Assembly: GCA_018806915.1 (NCBI GenBank)
Contig: JAGKQI010000028.1
Location: forward strand, 248,001-312,000
Direction of reading: 5' to 3'
DNA length: 64,000 bases
Source of the DNA: Phytophthora colocasiae
Lineage: Eukaryota; Oomycota; Peronosporomycetes; Peronosporales; Peronosporaceae
This document shows, in pieces, positions 31,939 to 43,130 of this stretch. Within the stretch, counting starts at the first letter, position 1; each line of letters begins with the position of its first letter. Under the pieces are notes generated by a model, which saw only the letters and a list, made by a program, of their open reading frames with translations, did no database searches and was not told where the DNA came from. The position numbers and the translations under genes were made by a program.

Positions 31939-34262
31939 ATGGTGCGCGTGCCCGGATCTTCTGGTGACTTCGGATATCACCGTGAGTCCCAAGAAGATGT
32001 CAAGGTAAAACAAGAACAAGGGAAGAAGTGCCTACGAATGTTGGATCGACGGAGGCACCGATGAAAACAGAAAGATCCACGGATCAGCAGAGTTCTGGGA
32101 GGATCTCTACTGACAGGCACGAGGCAGACCTGGATCGCAATCCAGATCTGGAAGAAAAACCTCGAACTCCTCCCAAGGCCCCTTCGAGGGCCACCGCGGA
32201 TCTCGATGAGAATCGGGATCCGCACATGAGCGATAAGGAATCAGCAAAGCTGAAACCTAATCTGCTCACCAAGTCCGCCGTTGCCCCAAGATCGACCAAG
32301 AAAAAGAAGATCAAGAGCACCCGGACGAAATTGAAAGCTCCAGACTCAGAGCCAGAAGATGTGATCAACCCAGGATCGACGATCACCAAGGACGCGATCG
32401 AGCAGGCCTATCACAGGAAGAGGCTAAGCGAGACCTTGCTTAACGATCCCGTTCTCACGATCATACAAGTCCGCCAGATCGGTAACCTCACCGGCCCAGT
32501 GTCGAAGCCCCGGACTAGCTCTGACCGCCTGAACGCGGTGAAGATCCTACTTGATCTGCTCCAAAAAGCTGGTTTGGTGGCTGGAGAGTTCGACCCAAAC
32601 TCTCTATTTGACTTGGAACTGCAAGCGATTCAATCTGCGACCCATGATCTATTCGATTCCCTCAAGATCTTGGTCGGCGAGCGCCCACTGACGCCCGATC
32701 CAGGTTATCAGACTGGATCGTCATGCTACGCGTCAGCGACCTCGGAACCAGACTCCGATAGCCCGAGAAGGCTGCAACGCATGTCGTTAGGGCCCTCCGG
32801 CGCCAAGTTCCTGAAATCGCGTATGAAGAAACAGGATACGCGATCGGTGGCTGCGAAACTGGAGGTCAAGACGCCAGATCAGCAAGAAAATCGCCGGATC
32901 CGGACGGACCAGACCGCGCCGACGACTAATTCCACTGGATCGAGCAACAAGTTGGACGACTACTTCCAGATGGCGATGGATCGTTTCTTAAAAGAACGGA
33001 GTCTCGCGACACCCCGGTCACCGATCAAAGGGGAGTTAGATGTTGATATGGAGTCCGTTACCGCCTCAGATCCTGATGCGTGGGAATACGATCCGGACGA
33101 TCTGGGCATACCGAGTTCTGGTGGACAGATGTCGAGCCGAGCAGCGATCGCATCCGCGACGATCGGTCAAGGAGGATCGTCGATGATCCAGCGGGTCCGA
33201 ATCTCAGCGATCTCGGATCTAAAAGATTTTGCGGGTAAAGATCTGGACGAAGATCGCGCTCGGGCCTGGATCGGTAAGGTCAAGTCAGCGTCCCAACGTG
33301 ATCAGGCTACGGAAGAAGAATGCCTCACGTTTGCAGATCTGATGGTGGGACCGGCAAAGAACTGGTACAGGCAGCTCAGCCGAACGACGAAAACCAAGTG
33401 GGCGGATCTGCTGGACAGTTTCCAGACCCAGTATTGTGGGTTGGGTATGTCGGTCGCGTGGCAATACTATCACGCTCGCAAGCGATCAGAAGAGACTCCT
33501 CTCGATTATCTCTACCGGCTCAACGTGGCGGCTTTACGGGCTAGGCTGAAGATCAAGGATGGGAGCCCTAAGGCCCGCTGGGAACATGTAGACCACTACA
33601 TCGAGACATTGGGAGATCCGGAGTTAGCTGATCGGCTGACTCTACTCCGGCTAAGTGACGTCGATGAACTGGAGGAGGTACTTCGTGCCCGGGAACGGGC
33701 GAAAAGCGAACAACGTAAGTCTGCGTTCGGATCGAAGTACCGACAAAAGGCACCAGCCAGCGCCCCGGCAGCACCCACCCGAGCGGTGGTACGAGTGATC
33801 CAAACCCAAGATCCGAGCTCGGAATCGGAAGAAATATCCGGATCGGACGGATCCGATTCTGAAAGCGATCTCCGGAGGATATATCTTGCCGCGTCAGAAG
33901 ACAAGCCGATCGGCACTGGGGGCGCTCCCCACCAACAGGATCAGTCGCGATCACACACGAATGCGCAAGATCGAGGCCGGATCACGGATCGCGGGGGATC
34001 AGATCGCGATCGAGGTCGCTGTTCGCACTGCGGATCGCGGAAGCACACGGATCTGGATTGCTGGAGACGTCTAACCTGTGATAAGTGCGGGAAGAGGGGC
34101 CACCCAACGGATCGCTGTCTGTACACATGCCGTGGTTGTGGGGAGATCCATGAAGCTGGAGAATGCCCCATGGAGGAATTCTACAACCAGATCCGCAAGT
34201 GGTACGATCCGACCCGACATGCCGGATTGTTCCCCGAGAAGGTGGAAAAGATGTTAAACTAG
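31939..34262 (+). CDS. G3 unit 1 gag, one frameshift near the start
   Basis: The frame opens with ATG at 31939, the first base after the LTR, overlapping the putative PBS. A missing G in the run at 32020-32022 shifts the frame; unit 2 keeps four Gs and stays open. The remainder (32028-34262) is continuous. The first 390 residues are charged and probably disordered. The Retrotrans_gag domain follows (LKDFAGKDLDEDRARAWIG to RLNVAALRARL). Near the C-terminus are three zinc knuckles, two CX2CX4HX4C and one CX2CX3HX4C (CSHCGSRKHTDLDC, CDKCGKRGHPTDRC, CRGCGEIHEAGEC). It would assemble particles and package RNA. Confidence 0.9.
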
Positions 34263-34263
34263 G

Positions 34264-34300
34264 ACGCTCGCCGGTGTGGAAACCGGTACGAGCCGAGCGT
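34264..34300 (+). other. Stem-loop directly after the gag stop of G3 unit 1
   Basis: ACGCTCG (34264-34270) pairs with CGAGCGT (34294-34300), and CCGGT (34271-34275) with ACCGG (34282-34286). It starts one base after the gag stop tag (34260-34262). An alternative pairing uses CGAGC at 34289-34293. The same structure is at 46784-46820, and G1 has a comparable one. Confidence 0.6.
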
Positions 34301-34306
34301 TCTTAG

Positions 34307-37300
34307 TATTGCATCTATGCATATGTGAACAAGAAATCGGGAGATCAAGATAGGGAGAATTCGGATCTGCGCGGTAATACATGTAAGTTGCATTCGTATA
34401 CTGCTAAGATCGCGAGTCTTCCCCGGATCGATGAGTTCTCGCGATCGGGTGCGGAAGTGGCTTTGGATCTCAAGGAAGGAGAATCCAGGGGGTATTGGAA
34501 ATACCACGCACCAGGGAAATGGTTCCGCCAAGCCAAGATCTCAGGCAAGATCAATCATGAAAGAGCGATCTTGCTCCTGGACACTGGTGCCGAGGTATCC
34601 ATCTTGGATACCGCCTTTACTCGTAAGGTTGGGTGCCACTTTGACACTAGTCAGAGACAGGAATGTGTTGGGATCGGTGATAATGTGTACACCACCGAGG
34701 GAAGAACGAGGGTCAAGATCACGCTCGCGGGATACTTGGTCTACTTTTTCGACATCTGGATCGGGGATCTATCCGGACAAGATGCGATCCTGGGTATGGA
34801 TTTCATGATTCCGGCTGGGGTCCGGATGGACCTAGCGAAGGGATCGATGTGCTTACCTAATGAAGTGGGGATCCCACTTAGTGGTCGCAAGAGATTATAC
34901 GGGGAGAAGGTAAGATCGGTAAAATTGGAGGAAGATCTACATATCCCAGTTGGGGCATCCGAAGAGACCGCGTCGAGAGTGAAATTATCGGCTACGGAGA
35001 AATTGTGGGTGACCCGAGGCGACCGATGGGTACCTACTGTGGTAGATGGACCCGGTCGAACTCGGTACTTAGTGATCACGAATTTGAGTGAGAAGATTTT
35101 ACGATTGGATCACAGATTGCATGTCGGAATGGTACTTGATCAAGAAAAAGTGCCCCGATCACCCGGGTTTGTGTCGGTCGGATCCCGGCGCTACATGGAG
35201 TGGCAGAATCTGACTGTGGACGCAAGACTGGAACCTCAAGAATCCGTGGAGATCCCCTCGCCGTCGGTCGAACGGCCGACCTACGTTACGCCGCGATCTA
35301 TACTCTGTCGAGGCAGGACGGCCAAGACCGATCTTGATCCTGCACCGATATCGACATTGGAATCTCGATCACCATCAACCGACGCAGCCGAAGTCAATGT
35401 CACTTTCCTCGAACCCAAACAGGATTCCATGGACACCCCAACGATTACGATCAGTTCCGACAAGACCCCGAGTGGCGAAGCTGGGGGCGGTGAGACTGAG
35501 ACGAATGAGAGCTTGCCAGATCGGGCCCCAGATCGAACAGATTGGACATGCGAAGAAGGGATCGAGGTAAAAACAGAAAAACCAGATTTTCAAATCGAGA
35601 TCAAACATGTATCCGACGCTGACGCCGGCCCCACGGTTGAGGACGCCCCGATCCTGACGGCCAAGGACGATAGACTTCGTGATCAATCAACGGATGAACC
35701 GGATCCGACATCTCTTGAAGGATCGAGAACGCCGATCAGACCCACTTACACGAAAGTGGCGATTTTTCGGCCGAAGGTCTAGCCGATAATCTCGCAGTAG
35801 TACCAGAGATCCAGATCTCCACTACTGAAGAAGTCAGGATTGAAGATCTACAAGTAGGAAATCCGGGATCGGCTACCCCGGAGGAGATCGAGAAACTTCG
35901 GCAGATTATTTGGAAGAAGCGACATCTCCTGATCGGGAAAGGAAACGCACTTCCTCCGGCGGCTAAGGGCGTTATTTGTGATATCGACGTGGGGGATGCA
36001 AAGCCGATTGCACAACGAGTCCGAAAGGTGGCGCCACAGTTCCGCGAGAAAGTATCGGATCTCATCAAAGGACTCCTAGCTGCCAAGATCATTCGGCCAT
36101 CGACCTCGCCATGGGCATCTCCGATCGTGGTGATCATCAAGAAGAACGGTGTAGACATCCGACTGTGCATCGATTATCGGCTGGTGAACGGTCTCACAAG
36201 GCTGATGATCTACCCGATGCCTCTGATCAATGACCTGTTAGAAGATCTTGACAAGGTTCTGTGGTATTGTTCATTAGACATGGCGAGTGGATTCTGGGTC
36301 GTATCAATGACCGATCGAGCTCGCGCGATCTCAGCTTTCATCACTCCATTTGGCCTTTTCGAGTGGAATCGTATGCCGTTCGGGCTGAAGAACGCCCCTC
36401 AGATCTATCAACGCCTTGTGGACAACGCTCTATATGGATTTTTGAAGATCTCCCAGTCAGGGAACACGGAGGACTCTGCAGATGTGTTTGAGTCAGGAAC
36501 TCCGGAGGATCCTGGTCGCCCGTCGGTGCTAGGGCGGAGATCATACATCGACGACATCTTGATCACGGCGGGATCATGGGATCAAATGTGTGATCGGGTG
36601 GAGGACCTATTGGAGGCCTGTGATAAGTGGAATCTCTCGATCAGTGTGGCAAAGAGCTTCTGGGGCATGGATAAGGTGGAATATCTCGGACACAAAGGGG
36701 TTGGAGGCAAACCCGAAGGACTTGAAATCTCTGACGGATCTACCATTCCCTGGATCACTCCGATCTATGCAATCGTTCCTAGGAAGTTTGAACTACTATA
36801 GTCGGTTCATCGAGGATTACGCGATCTATGCATCGGTCCTGTATGAACTACGTGAAGTGGAGTTCGCGGAACTGAAGAAGCGACCAGACCTACGGAAGAT
36901 CATGGACAGAATGGCCCCGATCACTCGAGATCCCGTCGCGCTTAAGTCGAATCAGGATGGATCACTAGATGTCTCAGCTCAACGAAGCGATAGTACGCCA
37001 GATCCTGACTTGGGGGCGATTCCCCCCTCCTGTTCAAGCAAGATCGAAGTTAATCTGGGCCTAAAACCTGGCGACGAGAGGTGGGGTAGAGCGTACAGAG
37101 CGTTTACCGCCTTGAAAGCCAAGATCGCGGCGACTCCAATCCTCCGTCACTTCGACATGACGAAACTGCCGGTGGTGATCGTGTATGCTAGTAACTGGGC
37201 GATTTCCGCCGCACTAATGCAGGAACACGACCAGATCTACCACCCGGTCGCGTTTGCCAGCCGAACCTTGAAGACAAACGAGCTGAATTATAATGTCGCC

Positions 37301-39847
37301 GAAAAGGAGGTGTTGGCGCTACTTCGGATCTTGGATCTACATTACACCTTGTTAGTGGGACGCCGGATCAAGGTCCTAACCCGACACTCCACGCTTGCCT
37401 GGCTGTTCAAGTGTGCCGGCCTCCAAGGACGTCTAGGACAATGGTCTGCACTTCTATCCCCATGGACGCTCGAGATCACGAAGTGTACGAAGGGAGAGGA
37501 GGAAATACTGGGGGCGATCGCAGCTAACATAACGCCCAGATCGGAGATCGATGAAGCCCTGATTGCGATCGCACCTCGAAAGGAACCAAAACGTCGGATC
37601 CAGATGCCGATCCCCACCGTAGACCCAGGTGAGGAGCTATGGGTAGTGAGTTTCGACGGATCGGCACGCGTGAAACGAGGAGGAGGCGCTTTCAGTGCGA
37701 TCGTGTGGAGTTTGCCAGAGTGGAAAGTGATCAAGGCTAGATCAGACTATGCGGAGAGCCTCACTGTCAATGAAGCGGAATACCGTGGACTCTTGCTGGG
37801 TCACAGTATGATCGCACAGTCGGAACGCCGCCGACTGGTAATTTGCGGCGATTCGAACCTGGTGATCCGACAAGTCCGAGGCGAGATCGACTGTAAGGCG
37901 CAAGGATTGACGTTACTGAAACAGAAACTTCCGAGCACGATGGTGCTAGATCACTTGCGGAATTGGGGAGATCATGAGCTGGTCCATGTGAAGAGAGACT
38001 GGAATGGGAGTGCAGATAGCTTGGCGAGCGCCGCGCTGCAACGAGGAAGCGGGATCGAAGTCCACGATGAGGCAGATCGATGCGATCTGATCACCCTGAA
38101 TCGACTTAATGAGGTGTTGATCCCTCGAGTTGAAGATCGAACTGTGCAAGTGTCGACCGTAGCCACGCGTGCAGCCCGAGCGCGACCTGGTGCCGCTGTC
38201 CTGCGAGAGGAACTGATCCGGGAGATGCGGGTTGATCGGATCAGGCGAGCCCAGGACGAGGAGGTCTGGATCGCAGGACTAAAGAAGTACCTGGCTGGGC
38301 AGATCGCGGATCTTACTCGAGCCGAATCTGGATCCTACGCCAAGATCGCCTCCGAGTACGAGGTAGACGAACAAGATCTGCTATTTTACTGCCCACCAGG
38401 GCCGAGATCAAGTGGTGATCGCGATCGCCTGATGAGGCTTGTGGTCCCAGAAACGCTACAGCAGGATGTCCTCCACCACTACCATACGACTGTGGAAGGG
38501 GGACATCAGGGGATCGGACGCACTTATCAGCGGATCCGAGATCATTTCCACTGGAGGGGATTATATCGGAGCGTGCAGCGATACGTAGGCGAGTGTGTAG
38601 ACTGTGAGACTGGAAAGGGGAGGCCCACGATCCGGGGCGAGTCACCGGGGAATCTACAAGCGACATACCCATTCCAGATCATAGCGATGGATCACATACC
38701 CTCTCTACCCAGATCCAACAAAGGCAACACCGAACTACTGATCTGGGTAGATCTGTTCACGGGATATGTGATCGCGAAGGCCAGTTCCTCCCGATCAGCC
38801 CAGACCGTCGCAGAATCCTATGAAGAATGCGTGTTCCGCAGATTTGGTGCTAGCGAGATGATCAGGCACGATCGAGAACCGGGTTTCATGTCCGACTTCT
38901 TCAGATCGTTCAATAAGATCCTGGGGCAGCGACAACGAGCGACGATGGCCTACCGGCCACAGGCCAATGGGACTGCGGAACGGATGGTGCAGACGGCGAC
39001 TAGGGCGATCAAGATGTATGTTCAAGATCTCGATCAGAAGGACTGGGATGAATACGCGGAGAGACTGACGTTCGCTATTAACACGGCTTACGATCGGGTT
39101 CGGGGAGATACCCCTCACTATTTGGTACACGGATGGGATCCGAGATCGACGTTGGAAGCAACGATCCCGATCGGGTCGACCAGACGCCACGATCGCGATC
39201 CAAGACGGTGGAGATATCGGGTTCAGAGATACTACCAGCAGTCGAGGGAACAGGTCAACGCTAGGCTGCGAGAGGCGATTGCAGACCGAGCCGATCGGCA
39301 CAATGAGGATGTCGATCCGCACCAGATCGAAGCTGGGTCACGAGTTTGGCTGTATCTAGATCGTGTGAAGGAAGGATATGCACGTAAACTCGCTCACCTT
39401 TGGCATGGCCCGTTCCGTGTTGCGGAGAAGCTCAATGAATTCACGGTCAAGCTGGAGATCGCGGGATCTGGTTACCATATCTTCCCAGTGGTCCATGTTT
39501 CTAAGCTAAAGCTGGTACGGGATTTTCCGGATCGACCGCGGATCGAGTTGACGGTAGATGAAGCAGATCGGCTCGATTTCGATGAGATCCTCCTTCCAGA
39601 GGACAGTTGGGTCCCAGATCTGGAAGCCGGTGAGTACGAGGTCGAACGGATCTCGGACATGCGAAGTGGGAAACGAACTCGCTACGGCCGGATCTATCGT
39701 GAATTCCTGGTGCACTGGGTTGGGTATGATGAGCCGACTTGGGTCGACGAAGCTGATCTTAACTGTGGAGCCATATTGAGCGCGTTCCTACGTGACCATG
39801 CTAACCGGAATCGGTTTGGCGTGATGCAGTCGCACGAAGAAGTGTAA
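34307..39847 (+). CDS. G3 unit 1 pol: protease, RT, RNase H, archaeal-type RNase H, integrase, chromodomain
   Basis: The pol frame opens at 34307, right after a tag, with no ATG before the protease. Protease: LLLDTGAEVSILD and AILGMDFM. A long acidic linker follows and breaks at about 35730 (one G fewer than unit 2). RT: FGLKNAPQIYQ and the catalytic YIDDIL (about 36546). A second break lies near 36700. RNase H: VVIVYASNWAISAALM, NVAEKEVLAL, VLTRHSTLAWL. A second RNase H (37640-38040) shows VVSFDGSARV, NEAEYRGLLLG, ICGDSNLVIRQ and NGSADSLASA, the archaeal type. Integrase: HHYHTTVEGGHQG, CVDCETGK, WVDLFTGYVIAK and PQANGTAERMVQ. A C-terminal chromodomain reads YREFLVHWVGYDEPTWVDEADL. The second half is open for over 1000 residues. 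Confidence 0.9.
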
Positions 39848-40225
39848 GGGAGGCTAGGCGAGGTGACAGGGTTGCCTCGCCGTGATCGAGGGAGCTGATG
39901 TGGAGGAGAATCCAGATCAGAGCGAGAATTTTATATTTGTGTATATGCATGTGTGCAGGGAATTTGACGTTGGAGAAATGGTGATCTGGAATGTCGAGAT
40001 GGGGATGAAAGGGGATCACGTTTGCAAAATGATGGAGTACGATGGGAACGACTGTGGGAATGGAGATTACGAGAGTCACGAATGGAGATTACGAGAGTCA
40101 CGAATGGACATTATGAAAGTTACGAATGGAGATGGGAGAACGCAGAACGGCCCTAGATGGGGCTCCGAATCCGAGCTCAGGGAAAAGCCCCTAGCCTTGC
40201 TGCAGGTGATCGAAGTTAGCACGAC
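39848..40225. other. Spacer between converging pol and antisense ORF of G3 unit 1
   Basis: Non-coding stretch where the sense pol and the antisense ORF end facing each other. It holds three copies of a 22-bp direct repeat (AATGGAGATTACGAGAGTCA plus cg; 40059-40124), the third diverged, and a partial fourth. The same block is at 52584 in unit 2. It may hold polyadenylation signals for both strands. Confidence 0.6.
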
Positions 40226-43027
40226 TTACGGAGAAACGGCCCCAGCAGGAGGAGGATTGAACTTGCCGATGAGGCGGGGGATCCTGGTAGCGGGGTGGTT
40301 GGTCGGGTCTTGCCGATACTGGTTACGCCACGGATCCGCCTCGTCACACTCCTCCAGAGCCTCGATCAGGTTCGCCGGCTCCGGGACGTTCGCGTTGGGA
40401 TCCGCCCGGTTGGTACGCCGAGAGACCACGCCGGGATACCAACGAACCGCATCCACTGTCGGAATGGGGAGGTGAAGGAAGAACGGATCCAACAGGATGT
40501 CGAGATCGAACCACTGGTTGCGCATCATGGCGGGGAAGGAGGCGAGGAATTGACGCCAAGCAGACCCAGCCCGACTCCGCCTGGCCTTACGAGCGACGTA
40601 ATACCGCTGCAGTTCGAGATCCGCATCTTGCATGGCAGAAGTGATCTCGAGGTTATGGGTGGCCTCCCAAAACGCCTGACGGTGCCGTTCCTCCAGGACG
40701 CGATAGGCGGCGGCCACGGCCGCGAGGGGTGTTCCCTCCCTCTCATGCAGAGCAAGGTCGAACGTGAGGGGACCCGGGTTCGTGAAGTCGTTCCACGGCT
40801 CCAGGGCCAGCAGATCGAGTACGTTCACGCCCGTGATCAACTCGTTGAGATAGCCGGTGCCGGGGGTCGGTGCAGGCCCGGCCTGTATCCGAGAGGGGAA
40901 CAGCCAACCCGAAGGGATCAACAACCGTTTGCCCAAAGAGTTGGCAATCAGACCCACGATCGAATACTGCCCGATCACCTGCGGATCCCACGGTTCGATG
41001 TCCGCAGCCGCGAAGGTACGCTGTCGATCGTACCCCGGAATGAAAGAGGCGACCGGGAACAGAGGTGGTCGGAGCCCGAGAGGCGGAGAACCGCCGAGAG
41101 GAGGTGACGGCGGTGACGGAGAACCCGGAGGTGATCCTGGAGACGGTGGGCCTGATCCATCCGGAGATGGGCTTGAGCCGTCCGGAGACCCCGATCCACG
41201 AGCGCCAGAAGATCCGCTTCTCGGAACCTGACCGGACTCGCGCCGGTACGACGAGATAGATCGTTGGCGACCCATGTGTAGAGCATCGTCCTCCTCGGAG
41301 TCCTCCGCCTCGTTGGAACGTTCCGATTCAGCCTCAGAACTAGTTCCATTGCTGGGTTCTGGACTCTCGTCCTCTTCGGACGGCGATGAGAATGGGTGCG
41401 CGGGATCGTAGTCGGAGTCTTCCTCTTCCTCGTCCTGCGAATCACCATCGGCGGGGAGCGATCCGGGCTGATCCGTCGGTGCCGGGGTCGGATCAGGGGC
41501 AGGAGTGTCGGTTTCCTCCCCTCCGGCCTGCCCAGAAGCTTGATCCGCCAACAGATCCAGCGGGCTCGCCGTTGACCCTGCCGAGGTCGGAACCACCGTT
41601 GGTGGGACAGGCTGGGCTGATCCGGAGGCTTCGGTAGCCGCAGGTCTTAGATCACGGGGGGCTGAGGAACTCCGAGCTGGACGCTTGCGTGAGGAAGGAG
41701 GGACGGCCGGGAGGCGGAGGCGCTTCGAGATCTTTTGGTGGCACGAGCCGCCCGTCGATCCGCGATCCACGAGGACAACCGAGCTGAGGAATCCTCGGCG
41801 TGATGCAGCTGTTGTTCGGCTTCGGCATAATCGGCGTCCAGCTCCTGATGAGCCTGTCGAAGCTCTACGTTCTGTCGCTGGAGTTGGTCGAGTTCCTGTG
41901 CCGCCGCATCCCGGGCGGAACGGGCCACGTCAAGGTCCGCGAGGGCCGACAAACGATCTTGAGTAGCGTCGTCCAGGTCGACCTGGATTCGATCACGATC
42001 CGCCGTGACTCGATCGAGATCTTGCATCGCCTGATCCCGGTCGAGGCTGGCCTGATCCAGGTCAGCGACAGCCTGATCTCGCTCGACAATTGCGGCACGG
42101 TGCTGGACGGAGAGCTGGTCCCGGTCGTGCTGGATTATTTCCAGATTTCCCAAAGCATCCGCCAGATCTTGCTCCAAACTGGAGAGGGCGGCGTCGTCGG
42201 CAGTTGCGCCTGAGGAAGGAGCACGAGAATCCGGTGCAGGCACATCCTCCAGGGCGAGGTGTGCCCGGGCCAGCTCTGCCTGGTGGCCCTCGGCCTCGCG
42301 TTCCCGATACGCGACCTCGGCCCGAGCGGTGAGCAATTCCGCTTGAGCTCGCGTCAACTCCAACCTCAACCGAGCTTCCTCTGCTGAAGGACGAGCCAGA
42401 TCAGCCGACGTGGCCATGGCCGCTGGCAGGCCTTGGAAGGAATCGTGCCTCTGCCAGCGATCAAGGCTACGCTGAGTGAGAGTCAGGTCGTGGCGCACGG
42501 CGGCGAGCTCCCGCTCACGATCCTGAAGCTCATCCCGGAGTTCGATCTCTGTCTCCCCTGCTACGCGAAGTTCGGCCAACCGGAAGTCGAGATCCTCGAG
42601 CGCAGAGTCTAGCCGTGCCTGGATCCGGGCCAGTCGCTGCTCAGACTCCGCCGTTCGGCGTCGTGCTGAGCTCGCTGATCCTGCAAGGCGGTGATCGCGT
42701 CCCCACCGATAACACCTCCGGTTTCCGACCGTAGACGAGCGATTTCGGCGTTCAGCCGCAAGATCTCCTCCGCCTGGTCGTCCCGGAAGTGCCCCATATC
42801 CTCCATGTCGGATCGCAACCGGCGAACGGTGTCGTCCAGGTGGTCCCGATCACGACTCAAGGTTTCGCGCATCCGTTGGCTATGGGCCAGTCTCGCTTGC
42901 AGGGTGACCGGCTCGGGGCTTACCCCAGGGTCGAGAAGCGTGAGGTGGTGGATCGAGCGGACCGGATCGAGTGCTCACTCGAAGGCGTTCTCGGCGTCAA
43001 AGGGGGCGAGGGAGGCGGATCAGACAT
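40226..43027 (-). CDS. Antisense ORF of G3 unit 1, coiled-coil protein of unknown function
   Basis: Start ATG at 43027 (MSDPPPSPPLTPRTPSS), stop at 40226, about 935 codons. Parts in order: Ser/Pro-rich start (about 1-45); long coiled coil with repeated LDQASLDRDQAMQDLD-type heptads (to about 400); a basic, NLS-like patch (ATKRSRSASA, SRKRPARSS); an acidic linker (DEEEEDSDYD); a Gly/Ser/Pro linker; and a C-terminal globular region of about 290 residues (FIPGYDRQRTFAAADIEPWD, LITGVNVLDLLALEPW, FDLDILLDPFFLHLP). This copy has single-base breaks near 42922, 42650 and 41710, each in a C or G run where unit 2 is in frame. I recognise no known family. Its place between integrase and 3' LTR recalls the extra ORFs of plant Tat/Ogre elements. 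Confidence 0.8.
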
Positions 43028-43089
43028 CGTGAAGGAGGGGTGGTGCTTGTACGACTTGTGTCCCAGGTGACGAATGTGGAAATAAGCCC

Positions 43090-43098
43090 GAAGTGAGC
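43090..43098 (-). promoter_or_regulatory. Possible initiator for the antisense ORF (unit 1)
   Basis: The minus strand reads GCTCACTTC, matching 8 of the first 9 positions of the oomycete initiator consensus. It lies 63 nt upstream of the antisense ATG and just inside the 3' LTR border. The same motif is at 55616-55624. Confidence 0.35.
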
Positions 43099-43120
43099 TG
43101 CGGTAGCCCAACTTACGTGC

Positions 43121-43130
43121 TGGGGGCGGA
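43121..43130 (+). other. Polypurine tract of G3 unit 1
   Basis: TGGGGGCGGA directly before LTR2; the same sequence precedes LTR3 at 55647-55656. Confidence 0.65.

Noticed and set aside
39882..40475. Sense ORF with DVEENPD near its start, resembling a 2A ribosome-skipping peptide
   Set aside because: The essential NPGP is absent (NPD follows) and the ORF runs into the antisense gene region. It is probably a chance frame.
40857..41231. Gly/Pro/Asp-rich sense ORFs opposite the antisense ORF
   Set aside because: They are complements of the proline- and serine-rich linker and have no independent features.
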